Shown one piece after another: positions 43,392 through 55,242 of a stretch of 64,000 bases of DNA. A model generated the notes under the pieces. It was given only the letters and a program-made list of their open reading frames with translations, did no database searches and was not told the DNA's origin. The number at the start of each line of letters is the position of its first letter. The first letter of the stretch is position 1. A program made the position numbers and the translations under genes. The stretch is taken from positions 4,712,001 through 4,776,000 of the forward strand of contig PYIU01000004.1 in NCBI GenBank assembly GCA_003415625.1. Direction: 5' to 3'. Source of the stretch: Aquanectria penicillioides (Eukaryota > Ascomycota > Sordariomycetes > Hypocreales > Nectriaceae).

Positions 43392-46139
43392 CTAGTTAAA
43401 TGACCTGCTATACCCGGAAAATTCAAACCAGGCACTATTGACATTAGACAAGTCCAGGCCTTTGTTGTAATCTTGAGAGATGGAGATGCTCCATGACGCA
43501 AAAGGACCCGGCAATGCGTATATGTTGCCGACTTCGTCCTCAACGTTCCCATCTGTTATGATTTTCTGTGTCTTCGTATCATAGTGAAATTTGAACTTCA
43601 TCTCATTGTGCGTAAAATTGACTTTGATATTGTCAGGCCCAACCATGTCGTCTGATCCACCATGGTTCAACTCGATGTGAAGCTTGCCATCGTTGGTGAC
43701 TGCACCATCCAGATACAACCTCACTCGTGTCAGTCGAATATCCGCATAGCCAGCAAACGGGCTATCGTCGGCCGAAGTATCCCGGTACACGGCAGGTAAG
43801 CCTAATAGCACAGAAAATTCACCATGTGCATCACTGGGCGGTAAGAGAAGTGACTGAAGCTGCACATCGTCAAGATAATATCTCAATGGCTCATTCGCTC
43901 CTCCAAAGGGTTGTCGCATTGACCTGCTGTCCTCGATCGCCTGGGTCCAGTCGTTGATAATGTTGAGCTTTTCTTCCTCAAAAGCCGCAGCGAGTCCTTT
44001 TTGCAGAAAGCCCTGGCCACGCAGCTTTGCGAAGGTGGTAGGTTCCACCGATAGGGTCACGTAAGACAATGCCTTGGCGGTTCTATATAGCATCTGCATG
44101 ACCTTGGAGATTGTGTCCAGATAGTTGCGTTCAACGGTAGCAGCGAGTTGTGGAATCTCATACTGGACTGTTGTGACATATTCTTGTCCGAGGCTGGCAC
44201 CAGTATCCTCATATGACTTGAGCTTCGCCTTCGTTGTCAGCCAAAGTACGAGGCACGAATTGTAGTGAATAACGAGATTGTTTCGGTCCATCACCACCTT
44301 GAGGTAGTCATCAAACATGTCGCGAACGTGTTTGACTTTTGAGTCTCCAAGAATGCCCCGGTACTTCATGAGCAGGTCATTGATGTCGCTCTCGTTGGCC
44401 ATAAGCTTGGTAGCGCCAGGGTCGTCCACAGTGACCTCGCCTCCCGGATTAGAGGTAATGGCCTCCGAAAGCCCGTCAAGACCTGCAGACATGGTAATGA
44501 TCTTGTCAATCACGTATGCCTTCTTCACTGAGGTTCCACCGTCATCGGAGACGGTCTGGAACCCAGAGTTTAAGAGGCTTGCGGCTTGAATCGAAGCCAT
44601 TGGTAGGCCAGGTGCAAACGCAAACTGTGATGCGGCACTGATGAAAGACTCTAGGGAAACATTGAAAGAATCCCTGATGTCGTCAGCGGCAGCTTGTATT
44701 TCCTGGACCAGCGCTTTTCGCTTCGCCGGAAGCCCGGTCTGAAGTAGCTCGATTGCTTTTTCGGAATACACCAGTTCATTACGAAGATCATCAATATCTT
44801 GCTGGCATGACCGCTCGCCGACTTGAACCGCTATTTGAGCATATTGAATGCGATCCTTTGCTCTGTTCTCACCCCCCACGATGGCCTGGTAGTTGAAGTA
44901 GTTGGTCTGTATCGTCGTGAAATCATGAAGTGTAGACGCTAGCTGAGTCTGGTAGAATTCAAATGAGGCCGAAGGTACCCAGGTTCGCACATGGCCATAA
45001 AAGTCGAAGCCATTGTAAAGCCTTCGCTGAATAGCCTGAATGTGCTGCAGACTGGCCTTGAGCGATGAGATGGACGTTGGCTCCTCTTCACCCGATGGGA
45101 CAACCATCAAGACCGATTCATTTTGTGCGTAGGATTTGAACAGTTCGTCCTGGGGTTTCAAGGTGTCGATAAAGGACAGTCGATCGCTGAGCACTTTGAT
45201 GTTGTTGATCACCTCTGATATTGCATCCTCTGTTCCAACAAAGTACAAGTTTTCCAGTTCAGTCACCAACATGGCAATCTGATCCGGGTGCAGTAGTAGC
45301 TCTGCAGAATTCATGACCGTTTCTGGTGTCAGTAGTTGGGCGTTTACGGCGCCCTGTTGACCCATGAGGCCGTTTTTCCCTCTCACTGCACCATCACCAC
45401 CTATCCCATAAGACCCTCCAACTATGTCGATGCTCATACTAGCACGCAAATAGGAGCTCGCGCCGTCTAGCGCGTCTTGGAGTGTGCTGAAGGCGTCTTC
45501 TAAAGTGTCGTTCATGGATTCAGTCGTTGACAGAACACCATCAAGGCTCTTGATACTGCTGGCAACGTAATCTGGCACCAGCTCATCGCTTCCGAGAAAC
45601 CCTTTGACAATGTTGCACCATGTCGCAAGCCGACGCCTCTTTTCTGTAGCAGAACTGCCATTCTTAACATCTCGCGATTGTCGAAACAGTGCTCGATATA
45701 TGTCGTTGTAAATCATGACCACGTTTCCGCCCTGGCCTCCAGTGCCACCATCTCCTCCTTGGCCTTGTGTCGTCACAGCGTCGGTCCCGTCATATCCATT
45801 TCCACCTCGTGCTTCTATGATAAATGGATAAGTTTGGCGGGTTTCGGACGACGAGAACCAGATGTTGGAGGCATTCTTTGCCGGAAGTGCGTTCCTCCCT
45901 GGACTGGCTGCCTCGCCATTTTGGCCATTGACTAAAAGAAGAAATTTTGGAGGATAGCCAAATGTGGATGTATGCAAATGCAATTCCCTTGCCTTGATTG
46001 AAAATACTGTTGATGAGCAATTATGGGTGTAAATGAATGTTCTGGGATAGTAGGAGTAGTCCGAGTTTTCAAGGCCGTATTGCAGACCTCCGAGAATGAG
46101 ACAGCACTCTTCCGTGGTGAAGACTCTTGAGCTCGACAT
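43392..46139 (-). CDS. Large glycine-rich / helical protein of unknown family, 915 aa
   Basis: A single 2.7-kb exon with ATG at 46139. Not recognised. Visible parts: an N-terminal beta-rich region (1-110); two glycine-rich collagen-like runs, TQGQGGDGGTGGQGGN (124-139) and GGSYGIGGDGAVRGKNG (241-257), separated by about 100 residues; and a long predominantly helical middle (about 270-780) with a possible hydrophobic hairpin (FISAASQFAFAPGLPMASIQ, and VIHYNSCLVLWLTTKAKL). A compact beta-rich C-terminal domain follows (about 790-915: IRLTRVRLYLDG, KLHIELNHGG, FASWSISISQDYN, FEFSGYSRSF). There is no signal peptide. This layout (beta domain, glycine-rich linker, helical bundle, beta sandwich) is reminiscent of bacterial toxin-complex-type or alpha-helical pore-forming proteins, but that is a structural impression, not a family assignment. 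It is divergent from the P47-like gene across about 1 kb. Confidence 0.65.
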   Translation of the reverse strand: MSSSRVFTTEECCLILGGLQYGLENSDYSYYPRTFIYTHNCSSTVFSIKARELHLHTSTFGYPPKFLLLVNGQNGEAASPGRNALPAKNASNIWFSSSETRQTYPFIIEARGGNGYDGTDAVTTQGQGGDGGTGGQGGNVVMIYNDIYRALFRQSRDVKNGSSATEKRRRLATWCNIVKGFLGSDELVPDYVASSIKSLDGVLSTTESMNDTLEDAFSTLQDALDGASSYLRASMSIDIVGGSYGIGGDGAVRGKNGLMGQQGAVNAQLLTPETVMNSAELLLHPDQIAMLVTELENLYFVGTEDAISEVINNIKVLSDRLSFIDTLKPQDELFKSYAQNESVLMVVPSGEEEPTSISSLKASLQHIQAIQRRLYNGFDFYGHVRTWVPSASFEFYQTQLASTLHDFTTIQTNYFNYQAIVGGENRAKDRIQYAQIAVQVGERSCQQDIDDLRNELVYSEKAIELLQTGLPAKRKALVQEIQAAADDIRDSFNVSLESFISAASQFAFAPGLPMASIQAASLLNSGFQTVSDDGGTSVKKAYVIDKIITMSAGLDGLSEAITSNPGGEVTVDDPGATKLMANESDINDLLMKYRGILGDSKVKHVRDMFDDYLKVVMDRNNLVIHYNSCLVLWLTTKAKLKSYEDTGASLGQEYVTTVQYEIPQLAATVERNYLDTISKVMQMLYRTAKALSYVTLSVEPTTFAKLRGQGFLQKGLAAAFEEEKLNIINDWTQAIEDSRSMRQPFGGANEPLRYYLDDVQLQSLLLPPSDAHGEFSVLLGLPAVYRDTSADDSPFAGYADIRLTRVRLYLDGAVTNDGKLHIELNHGGSDDMVGPDNIKVNFTHNEMKFKFHYDTKTQKIITDGNVEDEVGNIYALPGPFASWSISISQDYNKGLDLSNVNSAWFEFSGYSRSFN

Positions 46140-47162
46140 CTTCTGCAGTGGTTACTCAGGCTACAGACAATAAAGCATTGGCTAAAGATGAATCTCCTTC
46201 CAGGGATGTATCATAAATACCAAGGGGAAACCCGACATGACCTTTGTCGAGCGACCACAGCCGAAGCCCAATCATTCGTTCGGCAAAGTCTCATCAGCTT
46301 CAACGATCCAATACAAACAATTTCGTGTTCACGATCGGCAATTCTAACCGTTTCCCCGCAAAGCATGGGATCCAGGATCAAGCCCGTAAGCGGGGCATCA
46401 CTGGGCGTCGAATAGTCTATTCATCAGGATGGAGCTGAGCACGCCACGCGGCGCGATGCAACGGCAAGTCACACGAAACCTTGTCGTGAGGAGCGTTCTT
46501 TAACTTTTGTTAGGCTAACGATGCAGTATTTAGAGTGATAATGCGGCTGAGTGGCCTGATAAAGCCTTGCATCGGTTAGCCTGGACAGAGGTGCATTTGC
46601 ATGGGCGTGTGCGAGACGTGTCAACGCCTCTGTAATGAATCGAGCCAAATACGAACGTCCTGTCTGTCATTGAAGAATGTAATTGTCAGGGAGCGAATCC
46701 GGTTGGCTCTCACATGCTGCAAAATATCGGTTCTGACATGGCGGGGACTAGCCATAAGCTGACGATACCAGATATGTCTTGAACTCTGTGCCAGCTGAAA
46801 GCCGCTTTTCTTTTGTTTATATTTTATCGATCATCAATTCGCTGCAGCATTGTCATATGACGATGGGCTTTATCGCCATGTTTGTTGACAGGCATTTTAG
46901 CTAAATGACTGGTAATTGTGGTCTCGGATTATTTGCCGAGTAGGTCCAGCCACAAATCTTCCCCATTATCACAGCTAGATGCCAAAGGAACTTGCCGAAG
47001 AACCACGGCATACAGGATGAGGTACGGCATGAGAAATGCCGGTAGTCTAAGAAATAGTCCACTCTGTAACATAAATGCATGAGAGAAGCCAAACTCGCAC
47101 AATGCAATTCTTCAGATTCCGCATCCTTTGCAAACTCCAACCCTCATCACATTGACAAAGCC
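46140..47162. promoter_or_regulatory. Shared divergent upstream region of the two large unknown genes
   Basis: About 1 kb between the starts of the 915-aa and 1019-aa genes, with no gene in between. No TATA box or repeated site was seen with confidence. The head-to-head layout suggests joint regulation. Confidence 0.4.
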
Positions 47163-50100
47163 ATGGATGCCTACCCGTCTGTTGACGCCTTGATCAAGGG
47201 CTCCAAGAGCTCAGTCGGCATCACTGCTAACTGGGACGTTATTGTCAGCTATTCGCTGTCACCTCTGAACAGTGTGCTGCAGAGGCTGTGGACGACGTCA
47301 ATCACATCAACAACCATACAGCTCGTTACTGAGGGCTACAACGAAGATGATGTGAAGTTCTACACTCAGTGGTGGCTGGAATTGGGTGCTCCAACTCTCC
47401 AGTTCACTGCTGATAGCAAGGCATCTCTGTGTATGTCGCTCAGTGGTAAACGCCAGGTCATGGGGAAAACCTCAGATGGGAAGGACAGACCAGTCCATGA
47501 GATCCCCAACGACACCTACGCGCTTTTTGCCGTGGTCCCTCTGGCTGTGGTTAGTGCTAGTTCTGTATCGGGATCTTCATACCAATACAAGGTACGTCAA
47601 TACACATGATTTTGAGCAAACACAAACTAATTCTTGAGTTTAGGGAACAGCTGGGCAGGTTATTCAGTTTGACAATGATGCGACGTCAAATCTGCACATC
47701 GTCTTCAACTTCACAACCACTCAAGCTGAAGGAGCAACGTACACGGTGGGACATGCTCCCAATACGCCATCACCTGGGTCCCCTGTTCCTGATGATTTCT
47801 CCGTGGGTCTGCGTGCCACCCTTGCTGCATGGATCGGAGATCCAAACAATGTCAGCGCCATCAAATACGCTCTGGCCGTTGTCAATAACACTCCCGTTCC
47901 CCATGCGGCGTATCTAACGCCGCAAGCCATCTCATTCAGCGTCTACTCAAGTCAGAACAATTCCGAGGTGGCCTGCTTGAGCATATACATGCAGACGCAG
48001 GATTCGGGATTTCAACCAGGGAATACGACCCGGAGCTTCACCCTCCCTGCATCCAGCAACATGAATACATACCCCATCCCATCGGGCTATACCGCAAGCA
48101 TCATTATCCGCCATGACGTCTTCGCAAAAAAGTTCCTTCGTGACACAATGCTTCAGCGCCAGCAGGATGATAAAAACATCTTCAGATCCGTCACTCCTCA
48201 GCCGAGTGGAGAAGGCTTTGCACTGACTGCTTCCATAAACTCGGAAGCCGTGGCTGACCTTGGGAACGCCGACTGGTTTCTTGGCAGCTTCCATGTTAAC
48301 AATGTCAACTGGGACTTTGGATCCAATGACCTCACATTGACAATCAAGGATAGCAACTGCAGCTGGAATTACTATTTCAACCCACAGCTAGAGTGGAGCG
48401 AGACTCAGGGTGGTGATGGCAATCACACAGGGCACACGTGGGGCAAAACGAACTATGAGATGAAGCTTGACAAGAGTGGTTTGCCTCTATTTTTCGATGC
48501 CTCGGACGCTGGGTTGGAAGCGCGGATTGGAATACAAACAGACTATTGGCAAAGAAATGTAATTCCCTACCAACCAACAGGATGGGAACGATTCAACGGT
48601 GCAATAGCATCTGTACCATCACAAGTCGATTCCGGTCTCCAAAAGATCGACCTGCCGACGTTTTCAATCAAATTAGACCTGGAGTATTTTGCAACAACCA
48701 ACTTGTTTGCTCCAGGCCAACACATGCTGAGCGTCAGTGGCTCTTCGAGTGTCTATACGCCGTATGACGTGATTATCCTTGGAAACGTCGTCGAAACTGT
48801 CACAACGACGCCACCGTCTGTGACTCCTATGGGGGGTAGAAGCTTGGCCTCTATCAGCGCGATGGAGACAACTTCTACCAGTAAGAACACGACTGATCTG
48901 ATCAACGATCTGGCAACGGGCAGACCAATCTTGCGCCAGCTCACTGCTGCCGCGCTTCAGCCAGATGATGGCGCTATCGACAAGGCGTTACAATCCAGCG
49001 GTTACAAGATTACCGAAAGTGACGTGAGCTCTGCACTCCAAGACGCAGATCCCGGCCCTGGATTTGATGTTCGTTTTGCTGCTGGCCTATATAGTTTTTC
49101 TGAGCCAGCAGACCTCAAGGACACCAAGATGACAATCGATCCCGCCACTGGGAGGTACGTTTCATGAGATTACTCGGACATTGCTTTGCTGACTTCAATA
49201 CCCAGGGTGTTTTTGGGCACAACACGCGTCAATAACACGACTGACGCAGATGGAAACGTCACCTGGACCACTTCTCCGTATACCTACAGCATTTCCTTCG
49301 TGACGTCGTACAACAGCAAGGGCTCCGTGAATCCCATTACATTCAGTGGAACAAGGAAGAACGCCTCCGGCTTCTCAGAAAACGTGTCTGGAAAGCAAAT
49401 AACACCTGAAGAAGCGCCGGAATACTTTACCAATACCCCGGCCGGTCTGGCTGCCGGGTGGGTTTCCAGCATCTTTGGTGCTGCTTTTGGAGTGTTTGTT
49501 TGGGCGGCTCAGAAGGTCCAAGAACGTAGACAAGCAGCCCGCGAAAGGATCGCCAGCGCAGCAGCAGACGCCCAGAGAGCTGCCGACGAACAAGCCAAGA
49601 ACATCCCTGTTCCGCCAGACACCATTGACCAAGTCATGGCTAATTTCCACGACACCGTCGAAGCCGAAATGAGAGCCCGGGGGGTCAAGCCCGGGGTTGA
49701 CGGTGGACCTCCTGAAGTGGACGCCCAAGCAGCTTCAGAGGCCGCAAAAGAAGGTCTCAAGAGCCTAGTGGGGGATGTTTTGAAGCCTCATGTAATTGCA
49801 AAGCTTGGTCCCTTTATCAACTTCATTGGCCCCGAGTCCATTAATCATGCTATTGGAGGCTTAGTAGACCACCTATTCGATCAGAACCAGGTTCTCGAGC
49901 GTTTTGATGCCAACACTGATTATGTACACAACGTTCTTGAAAGCCAATTTGCTCGGATGCGGGCCGAGACTGCCCGCGAAGAGGAACAGACAAAGATTGA
50001 AGCGGAGAATACAGCAAGGGCAGATGTTCAGCAAGTGAAGCAGAACTTGGCGGTTGAAAAGGCAGCTTCTGTGGCTAGGAGACAGGCCTTGGAGGCCGAG

Positions 50101-50325
50101 GGCATGGATGAAAACGAAATAAATGCAGATGGAGAGATGGTTGACATTCAACATAGAATCGAACAGGCTGAGGCACAGGAAAAAGCAGCTTTGGATCGAT
50201 ACTATGACGCTTCCCAAGAGCGTGCTACTGCGAAGACGGACAGAGAGTATTGGGAATCAGAGGAAAGCACGGCCAATGAACGGGCCAGGGAGTCGGCGAA
50301 GGAAGCTTTTGAACCTGTGCATTAG
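47163..50325 (+). CDS. P47/OrfX-like (TULIP-fold) protein with membrane segment and helical tail, 1019 aa
   Basis: Three exons: 47163-47591, 47644-49154 and 49206-50325, with introns of 52 and 51 nt, totalling 1020 codons with stop. The N-terminus NWDVIVSYSLSPLNSVLQRL (23-42) matches the pattern of a GWD-type start followed by a helix seen in the P47/OrfX family, lipid-binding TULIP-fold proteins first known beside clostridial neurotoxin genes. A large beta-rich body follows (to about residue 720), then a single hydrophobic segment AAGWVSSIFGAAFGVFVWAA (about 729-748). Next is a strongly charged Ala/Glu/Arg-rich helical tail (to 1019) that contains a more hydrophobic helix pair (VIAKLGPFINFIGPESIN). 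An in-frame ATG at 47079 would add 28 residues. No signal peptide. The family link is suggestive only; the membrane segment plus coiled tail is unlike simple P47 proteins. Function unknown. Confidence 0.6.
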
Positions 50326-50499
50326 TATTTATTTCAAGCTCAGTTACCATTCGGTCGATCAATGATTAAAGTTCTATTATTTTAAATAACAATTTCAATA
50401 ACAATATCCTAACTCCAAGAAAAATCACCTCCCATTTTTGCTACGATATTCTAATCCTAGCGGAACAGGGGCCACAATTGGTAAAGAGAAGAGTTCAGT

Positions 50500-52019
50500 T
50501 CAAGCAAATGTGGCATTAGACTTGTACCCACTAAATCCCAAACCATCCATCTGGACCAATCCAATCTCATCATTATCAATATACTCAACTGTGATGGTTC
50601 TCTGTAGTGAAATGACTTTTTTATCCGAATGAGGGGCGGCTCGACCGTTGCTTTGATCGCGTCTTGATTTGAGCCGAATGCTTTTGTTTGTCCCTGGTCC
50701 ACTTTGATCGTATCCATTGCTTCCGTAGTATCGTTGGCTTGTAGACAGAAGCTTGGGGAAGATGCGGACAAGAAGTAAGCGCAAGGACGGCATACAATTG
50801 CACATGATTCCCACGTTTATCTCAATGATGGACCATATTGAGACACCAAAAAACTGCCAGGTTGGGTTCTTCGAGTTGGCTCCGTACTGCACCAACGATT
50901 GAAGGCGAAGGATGCTGACGATTGTGACACTGCGGAAAGTATCAGCATATGTAGACGAGTAGAATTTCAAGTGAGCAGCGTACAATGTGCCAACAGTAAA
51001 CATCATTCCAACCCCCGCCTTCTTTCTCCAATCTAGGTTAAGAGCACGGAGTTGCCATAAGGGAATTGCTAGCATCCAGATGTCCAAGGCGATGCTGATT
51101 ATGGCATGAGCCCATGCGATAGCATTGGTACTGAGGCACTTCCCTCTATGCTCGCCGTCCCACTGAGTCCAGTAGTAGCTGATAGGTGTGCACTGGAGGA
51201 AGGCAGAAACAATTATAAAGGCAAGTCCACATAAGAAGTTAAACGCCACGGTATACCACAAGATCTGACGGACCTGAGGCGTCGGGAAGATTCGCATATA
51301 GAAGAAGAGGAGAGCAAGCTTCAGCAACATCATCTGCACAAAGTAGAGATTCTCCTCCACGAGGAAGTACTTGCCAAAATTTGTGATATCGTGGTATGGC
51401 AATGTCCAAATGTCATGGCCCAGCCCATTCCTGGACAAGCCATAAAGAGCGATGACGGTGACCGGGACATTGTTTATAACTGTAACAAGAATTGTCCAGT
51501 CATCGGGAGTAAGGTTAATGTGTGCATATATCTTAAACACAAATCGTTGCATCACCAAAACCGTGGAAATAATAGCAAGAGTGATGGTGACTCTCTCGAA
51601 TTGGCCTGATTTATCACGAATCGGAGCACCACAAATGCTTGAAGTAGCATTCTGGGTCGCTTAAGGGAATGTTGTCAGGTCACTTACAACAGCGCAGATC
51701 CAGAGAAAGGTGACATACTGAGGGTGTCCTTTACACTGCATGATTCCGTCACGCAGTCAGTTATTTGCGCCTGCAATATTGCGCTTGAGCATATGCAGGT
51801 GGTATTTGTTGCCGAGCATGATGATTCGATGAGGCTAGTCGTAAAGCAGGTTACCTTGTGGAAAGCGTTAGATCCGGTTGAATGGGTCCCCGTAAGAAAT
51901 TCAAGTTATTTGCATACTCCACATTGAGGAACTCCTTCAAGGCTCATGCCCAATACGTCCTTGCCCAAGACCAAACATGCTGCGGCCAAGGCAATAGAAT
52001 ATCCCAGTCGAAAGAGCAT
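50500..52019 (-). CDS. CFEM-domain PTH11-type GPCR, 465 aa
   Basis: Three exons: 51918-52019, 51719-51854 and 50500-51659, with introns of 63 and 59 nt, totalling 466 codons with stop. There is a signal peptide (residues 1 to about 24, SIALAAACLVLGKDVLG), then an extracellular CFEM domain with all eight cysteines at 33, 37, 47, 54, 56, 68, 73 and 89 (C-x3-C-x9-C-x6-C-x-C-x11-C-x4-C-x15-C). A seven-helix rhodopsin-like domain follows, starting VTITLAIISTVLVMQRFVFK and including LTPDDWTILV, KLALLFFYMRIF and the TFRSVTIVSILRLQ loop. A cytosolic tail rich in Ser/Arg ends in GFSGYKSNATFA. It is a cell-surface sensor of the PTH11 class, which in plant- or insect-associated fungi perceives host surface cues; the ligand is unknown. 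CFEM domains can also bind haem, which would fit the iron-related gene elsewhere in the window only loosely. Confidence 0.9.
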
Positions 52020-53515
52020 CTTGCGTTTCTGTGTTGATCCTGAGCAGGTAGATTCTTGGTTCAAGACCGGATGAACTGTCACAAATATATAGAATGCAGA
52101 GTGGCGGAAATATGCAGGGGACGGAACACGAAGCCTGGGGAAGTCTGGGGATTTGTTGGCCAAGTCGCAAGCTATTACTAGGGTCCCCTGTTGCCCCCTA
52201 CGAACTGCCAAGAGCATCTATTTGGAGCCCTAGCGCACATTACAGTCACATATTTTACAAGGTATTCCATTCCGTATGTATAATGTGGGGATATGTTCCC
52301 CGGGGTTGTTGGCACCAGCATGCTCAGATACCAAACCAACGGTTCAGCAGAGAGGCAGATCTTTTTCAAAGTCTTCAACAAACCAATTAGAGGCATCTCA
52401 AATTAGATTGGAGTTCTAAATCGGATTCTACAACCCAACATCCGATCACAACATGCAAGATCTGATAACAGGCTTGTGAAAGTTCGCGGGGCTGAATGTG
52501 GAAGGTCGGATATTGCTCGGCGAGGGAGGCGTAGTCGTGGCATTAACAAGACAAGCATTCTGCACGGTTTTCAAGCCAAAAGAATAGATTTATGCAGTTC
52601 CTGGTCTTTTAATTAGCCGACAACTGAAACTTGAGCTGCAACGAGAGATGGATGCCACACGCGGCTTAATTCTTAGTACCTCGGGATTTCGTATTTGGGC
52701 GTCACTAAACTCGAAAATTCTTGGGCAATGGCTTACACTTACCTCGGTACCTCAACGATTGGTCCAAAGGGAAAGGATGCGTTACAATCCGACAGTGCTG
52801 ACACCCACATGATTCAATCTATCAATATTGTTTTCGAGGGGCGCGTACCATTCGCAGCCACATTGGTCTGTTAGCTCGGAAACAGGGAACAATTTGGGAC
52901 GAGGGCTTCATCGCTTGTAAGATTTCTCCTTCATTCTACGTTTAATCATCGGATCGTGGAACTTGTGTAACCAGCTCGGTTCGAGCGAGATTTTAGGGCT
53001 GACTGAATGCCTTGGGTGAAATTTCCGGATGTGGCAATTTTTCAAGCCGCTGCATGAGCACTGCAATGGGCCTGTCGCTGTGACTCGAATACATATACCC
53101 TCGGCTATCCGTTCTGGATAACTATATTAGTAAGTCAAAGATCCCATCCTCTTCCATTTTCTGGGCGATTCCAAACTTCTCCGTCAAGGTACATGCCTCG
53201 GGTAAGGATTTTCTGATAACAGCGATTTTTGGGATTATACACATGCAATAATTCCAAGTTATATCCATACCAACATTGTATAATTTATGTTGCGACTTTT
53301 TACCCCGGTTCAATGTCAAGCTACCGCGGCATACTCTTGCCACGAACGCGCTTTGACAAATTATTTGTATTTTCATATTAATTGAAGCATTGAATTGTTT
53401 TGAAGTCTCCGGGTGTGAATATATCAACTAATTGCAATAAAGGAGAAGAGGATAACTGAAATCAGGCTACGCTGAGGACTAAGCACCATCCACACGAGTA
53501 TGTGGCCACATCTCT
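52020..53515. other. 1.5-kb intergenic region
   Basis: Upstream of the CFEM-GPCR and downstream of the MFS gene. Short frames only (for example a 101-codon minus-strand frame at 53122-53427); none is supported. Confidence 0.4.
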
Positions 53516-55242
53516 CTACTGAGGCCTTAAAGCCGTTTTTTCCGTCAACCTCCCCCAACCATGAATATACTGTCTCACCGATCTGCCCCAAAATGAAACA
53601 GGCACGGCGATAGTTCCGAGTCCTAGTATCAACCCCATAATGACCAGACTTGGTATCTTGACGTCGTGGTCATTGACTGCCAGTAGTATCAAGCTTCCTG
53701 CACCGAAGCTGACCATGTTTGATGAAAACATCAACAGTGCTAGTGCGGCTGCAGCCAAGTTTGGAAATGCCTCTGTCATCCAGAGCACAATCGCTACGTT
53801 GCCAGAGGCATAACTAAAGACGCTGAGCGCAGAGGCGGCGTAGTGCCACACTGCCGGCCACTCACTTCTAAGCACCAGATAAAACAAGCCCACACTGATG
53901 ACTCCAGATATAACCGGAGGAACGAAGCCAGGGAGGTAAACTTCTGCGTGGCGTGTCCCATTGCTCCGCAGTGCAAAGTATCGCGTAGACCAAGTGATGA
54001 GAGGACCAGTGGCAGGCAAAGCCAGCAGCGATCCAAAGATCCCACTAACTCCAAGGTAGATGCTCACCATTTGTGAGTCCTGGTTCCAAGGCGCATTACC
54101 GAGAATGCTAGGTTGCGTGAGGCTAAGGAGGATGACGCCGCTCAGAATCGATGCGCTGAGCAGAGAGACCCAAACGATTAGCGGGTTGCACAAGCAGAGG
54201 AGCATTTGCATGTATGCGGACGGCACAGAGGTCCACGTTGCGCCCGGTGCTCGCTTAATCTTGAGTCTGTGGGTGAAATTGTTTGTGTGTGGGAGATCGG
54301 GCAGTGGCTTCATGTTCATATCCTTGGGGAGATCTTGCCAACCATCGTAGATGTGAACTGTCTCGGAGGCACTCTGTACCAACACGCGGCCATCAAGGGC
54401 CACGGGTGGGCGGAGGAAAAAGGTCTCGGGAACGAAAAGAAGAACCAAGACGAATGCAGCGATACACAAGCCAAACCAGACCTCATAAACAGGTCGCCAT
54501 TGGGTCTGCAGGTCGGTGGCGAACGGCAAGATTATCAGGAACAGTTTGACTATGGCACCGCCAGTGCACCAGTAAATGGAAAGGGCAAAGGGCCTTTCAT
54601 GAATAAACGTGGCATCTAGAATCATAAGTTGACACTATATCTGACGTTAGTATCATGATGAATAATAAAAAGCAGGTGAAGGGTCTGTACCATGCTGATT
54701 GCAGAGCCAACAGCGACAGCTTGTAGGCATATGGAGATCAGTAGTTGCGCAAAACTTCCGCTAAGCCCAGCCCAGATGGTAGAAATTGTAGTCAAAGCTG
54801 CCGCCGTAAGGAAAACTGGTCGTCGGCCAGTTGCAGTTGAGACGGGGATGCTCAGAAGATATCCAAACCCTGTGAAGAGAGTCATGGCAGACGACAAGGA
54901 ACCAAGGGTGAAAGGCTTCATGTCCTACTTTGGTCAGCAACTTCAATATTTTGTAAACAAGAAACGCCTTACCTCAGCTTTGAATTCGTGGCTCAGGGCG
55001 CGAGCGAGTATTCCTGGGGTAGTAATCTCGAAGGAGCAGACTACCGAGTAAAACTGCAGAGCCAAGAAGGCCGCAGTTCTTTTCTGCCAGCTCCATGTCA
55101 ACGGATCGCGCGCAGACGTGCTCGGGATAGGAAGGCGAAGAACACGGCCGGCAGAGGAAACAAAAAAGACACTGCCTGAAATTTCGCTGGGCGCGTGCTT
55201 GGGTGGAGAGGAGGATGACGATGAATGAGAGAGCCGGGTCAT
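53516..55242 (-). CDS. MFS transporter, 540 aa
   Basis: Three exons: 54973-55242, 54691-54924 and 53516-54634, with introns of 48 and 56 nt, totalling 541 codons with stop. A Ser-rich cytosolic N-terminus leads to the first helix (FLALQFYSVVCSFEITTPGI). The MFS signature loop region is STATGRRPVFL. The second half begins MILDATFIHERPFALSIYW, the characteristic D-x-x-F-x-H-E-R-P block of fungal DHA1-like permeases, with PETFFLRPP after helix 6. A long central loop and six C-terminal helices follow. It is a plasma-membrane proton-coupled exporter or permease of small molecules; the substrate is unknown. There is no biosynthetic partner next to it. Confidence 0.85.
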
